NCBI GenBank assembly: GCA_003024175.1
Contig: MDYQ01000080.1
Location: 40,114 to 104,113 of the forward strand
Direction of reading: 5' to 3'
Length of the DNA stretch: 64,000 nucleotides
Origin: Planoprotostelium fungivorum
Lineage: Eukaryota > Evosea > Variosea > Cavosteliida > Cavosteliaceae
Every line of letters starts with the position of its first letter. Position 1 is the stretch's first letter. Shown piece after piece: positions 61,310 through 64,000 of this stretch. The notes beneath the pieces were generated by a model that was not told the origin of the DNA, searched no databases, and was given only the letters and a program-made list of their open reading frames with translations. The translations under genes were made by a program, and so were the position numbers.

Positions 61310-62620
61310 AACAGATATGGTATTATTCATACAGCCTCTGCTTCTCTGAATTTGTTGCGATCGTGATGATGCGCAACGAGTTGTTTTCCCGTCGTAAAAA
61401 TTGGGCGTGACCCAAACTGGACACCTTGAGAAGTGAGAGAGTTGTGGAGATACGGAATATTTCAGACCGTTTACAATTCCTTTATTATCCACTTGGTGCA
61501 CCATCTGACTCACCCAGGTGAACATAAAATAACACACTAAAATCTTCGTCACGGTAAAGCCTGGCTGCACCGGTTGATCAGACCTGTGGTTGAGAGGATG
61601 TGCTCATCAATTTGATCTAACATTTTCAGTCATCACTGACGAGCCAAAAGCTGAACCAATGTGTGAGCAAACAAATGAGAGAGACGATAGCTCACCTGGT
61701 TCTCCTGTCTGTACAGACTTGGTTCATCAAGCAAGGGCAAGTTGAACGGAGAGGTGAAGGACTGTGGATGGTGTGATGCAATCAACTCACTCTTGCATGA
61801 GGTCCAATCATTGAGGAAGACAACTGTTCAGAACCGCCAACCAACCTCGTTGTATACTGAACACATTTCAGGAAGACATCACAAACTCATTCTCACCATC
61901 TGATTTGATGGGATATTGACGAAAAGACATGACCGTCAGCATGTCCATCTTAGATTACATTCACCTTTGCATTCGTGGGGGAATCCACCCATACGGACCT
62001 GAGATATGTACCATCAACAGTAAAGCATTGGGAGGAAGTCGGTGGACTCCTCTGAGAAGGAAAAGAGGCCTAGTCCTCTAAGAGGAAGAGTCACCTACAA
62101 AAGGGACTCTCTGATCCCTACGGAACTCATCGCGTCTCAAAGAAGGCAGCACCTGAAAAAGGTAACTCCAGTTAAGAGGGCTATGAAGATGTAACAACTG
62201 CAACGACTTCATCCTCGTTCCATACCCAAACATCCTCTAGGAAGGTCCATTATGCCTCCCAAATCTACCTCTCGTGTCATTCTCCACTGAAGCATCGGTT
62301 GAGATTTGAGATGGCTGCCCTCTCGCGCAGAGCCAAATGAGATGTGGCCAACCGCATCTTCAAAATTAAATCATTTATTTTTAGACCCCGATGTGAGCAC
62401 TTGATGTCAACGTGCCGTTGATCAAGGCCACTGTGTCGTTTTGTATGTGTTGTGTCATATCATCTGTCGTGACTACTGTCAGACATAAGACCAAGTCCGT
62501 GAGAGATCACGGACGCACCAAATAATTGCCCCGATTACAACGGCCGGAGTTTCCCTGAATTTCCGACTTTCGAGAAACACGCCCTTTTCACGGAAACATT
62601 TCACCGGCTCTTTCCATGAC
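61310..62620. other. Region without a confident gene
   Basis: 1.3 kb with isolated open stretches, such as a plus-strand frame near 62040-62160 reading SSEKEKRPSPLRGRVTYK followed by a GTAACT donor-like site. I cannot connect them into a gene and recognise no domain. Confidence 0.3.
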
Positions 62621-63124
62621 TTTTATTGGACATTTCTACGTTCAAGAATGAACGATTTGAACACAATAAAATCACTTCTCAAGTCTTCCACATAGGAAGC
62701 AACCAGCAGTCGTCACTCTTCTTTATCATTCTACGGGGTCTAAGGACCTCATCATCTATCGAGATGTTACCATCAAGTATCACATGTGGTGATACAACAC
62801 CTCTGGCTCTCAAATGCTGTATCACAGAGTTGATAAGACCGCCAGCTGTGAAATGAAAAAGTTAGACAATAGTAGATATGATACACATTGTGTTTTTTGA
62901 CCATCACCTGAACTCTGCAATGCATTGTAAGAGATACATCACAGTAGAGTTGATGAGAGCTGGCATTGACTGTGCAATGCGTACTTCTGTTGGCTTTGTA
63001 GAGCCGGTTGAACTTGCGGGCAAAGCGCATAGTGAAATACATTGGGACCCCTATGCCCGTAAGGGAATTTTGTCCAACCATCAAAATCCTACTTTGTTGG
63101 TCGATATCTGGCAAATTTTGATGC
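62621..63124. other. Sequence upstream of the direct repeat, possible element remnant
   Basis: Long open frames on both strands (plus 62878-63225, minus 62773-63207) without recognised domains. Two related segments occur at about 62817-62849 and 62931-62965 (plus-strand reading CCITELIRPPA and RYITVELMRAG). This resembles an internally repeated or mobile sequence more than the intron-rich genes elsewhere. Confidence 0.3.
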
Positions 63125-63320
63125 TGTTGTGCCCAACATTTGACATCACTGACAAATTGGAAAACTCGGAGAAATCTTGGAGAAATCTCAGCAACCAAGA
63201 AACACATTCAATGCACATTCATTGAAAGGGAACTCCTTGGTTTTCTTTGGTATGAAATCATTCTTTATAAACAGAGACTCATTGAACTGTTTGGTTCTTA
63301 TGTGGTGACCTTACACCACA
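63125..63320. repeat. 196-bp direct repeat, copy A
   Basis: Matches 63580-63775 with an offset of 455 bp. I find a single mismatch (63311 T versus 63766 A). Similarity stops abruptly at both ends. Confidence 0.95.
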
Positions 63321-63373
63321 TTTTTTTTCAATGAAGTCTACCAATGAGCCTCAGTCAAGTACTATCTAGAATC

Positions 63374-63550
63374 CCCTTGCCAGGGTCATCACTGCCACTA
63401 GTTCCCTTGCCAGGGTCATCACAACCACTACTCCCCTTGCCAGGGTCATCACTGCCACTAGTTCCCTTGCCAGGGTCATCACAACCACTACTTCCCTTGC
63501 CAGGGTCATCACAACCACTACTTCCCTTGCCAGGGTTATCACTACTATAC
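63374..63550. repeat. 30-bp tandem array between the direct repeats
   Basis: About six units of CCCTTGCCAGGGTCATCAC plus a variable 11 bp (TGCCACTAGTT or AACCACTACTC/T), the first four alternating as a 60-bp higher-order pattern. CCCTTGCCAGGG contains an inverted repeat. The plus frame is open and reads a 10-residue period (PLPGSSQPLL). Confidence 0.95.
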
Positions 63551-63579
63551 AACACACTTCAAAATAGGAGGAGGAGTGA

Positions 63580-63775
63580 TGTTGTGCCCAACATTTGACA
63601 TCACTGACAAATTGGAAAACTCGGAGAAATCTTGGAGAAATCTCAGCAACCAAGAAACACATTCAATGCACATTCATTGAAAGGGAACTCCTTGGTTTTC
63701 TTTGGTATGAAATCATTCTTTATAAACAGAGACTCATTGAACTGTTTGGTTCTTATGTGGTGACCATACACCACA
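63580..63775. repeat. 196-bp direct repeat, copy B
   Basis: Second copy of 63125-63320, same orientation. Confidence 0.95.
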
Positions 63776-63820
63776 GATGCGTAGAGGTGAGCATCCCCGC
63801 TGGACACCTACTTAGCTATC

Positions 63821-63841
63821 TGCGGGGGGGGGGGAGGGGGA
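63821..63841. repeat. Poly-G run
   Basis: GCGGGGGGGGGGAGGGGG, unusual for this window and a potential quadruplex-forming or assembly-sensitive site. Confidence 0.8.
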
Positions 63842-64000
63842 ATCTTAGGGAGGGTACCAGGTCATTGATGATACTTTACTCAGGTGTAGAATCACCTGGG
63901 CTACACGGTGGTGTATTTTGTTTTTTCATCCAGACATTTGTAACAGAGAAAAGTGCCAATGTACGCTATTTTTTTAGTGTACGTGACAGTAATCCACACT

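Noticed and set aside
63374-63550. CRISPR-like array
   Set aside because: Units are contiguous 30-mers without unique spacers, in a eukaryotic context; it is a simple tandem repeat.
62773-63662. Two minus-strand frames with identical N-termini as paralogous genes
   Set aside because: Their shared start lies in the 196-bp direct repeat, so the identity reflects the DNA duplication, not two conserved genes.

Overview
This window is a gene-dense stretch of a eukaryotic nuclear genome. About 24 protein genes fill the first 61 kb on both strands, and almost all are cut by very short spliceosomal introns, mostly 38-60 nt, starting GTGAG or GTAAG and ending CAG or TAG. Stops are TAA, TAG and TGA, so the code is standard. 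CFAP61 and a C2orf81-like gene point to a flagellate stage. The TKL-type kinase, the LRR-receiver fusion, the RCC1/Cys-rich receptor, the mucolipin-type channel and the F-box/ankyrin genes fit a free-living amoeboflagellate. An amoebozoan of the Protostelium/Planoprotostelium kind is my best guess, but this is inference; the sequence proves only a compact, intron-rich protist.

Layout. 1-3432: DNA topoisomerase III alpha (minus, 3' end outside the window) divergent from a tiny HSBP1 gene. 3501-12411: an RCC1-repeat/Cys-rich single-pass membrane protein (minus), a U-box protein whose start codon seems split by an intron (plus), and CFAP61 (minus). 12834-18549: a P4-ATPase flippase (plus) and an LRR-response regulator fusion (minus). 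18659-24087: a C2-ankyrin-SAM-kinase protein and a helicase-associated-domain protein (both minus). 24898-31282: mucolipin-like TRP channel and PEX11 (plus), C2orf81-like gene (minus). 31458-40187: an unknown gene, then a giant NO VEIN/sacsin-like ATPase with DUF3883 and a cold-shock-like C-terminus (plus). 40257-48074: a centromeric H3 variant (minus) divergent from the SKI3/TTC37 TPR scaffold (plus). 48161-49765: a two-TM protein and an endosulfine (minus). 50206-53484: two multi-pass membrane genes (plus). 53518-59946: two F-box/ankyrin-like genes, each with one reading-frame lesion, and a peroxisomal ABCD transporter (minus). 60557-61011: an I78-type protease inhibitor (minus).

The last 3 kb differ: no confident gene, a perfect-looking 196-bp direct repeat flanking a 30-bp tandem array, and a poly-G run.

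The genes do not form one pathway. Thematic links are peroxisome (PEX11, ABCD), chromosome maintenance (TOP3A, cenH3, endosulfine), flagellum (CFAP61, C2orf81), RNA decay (SKI3) and signalling (kinase, LRR-receiver, TRP channel). Convergent neighbours are 33-86 bp apart, and several TAA stops lie inside AATAAA signals. Exon models were read by eye and individual splice sites may be off.
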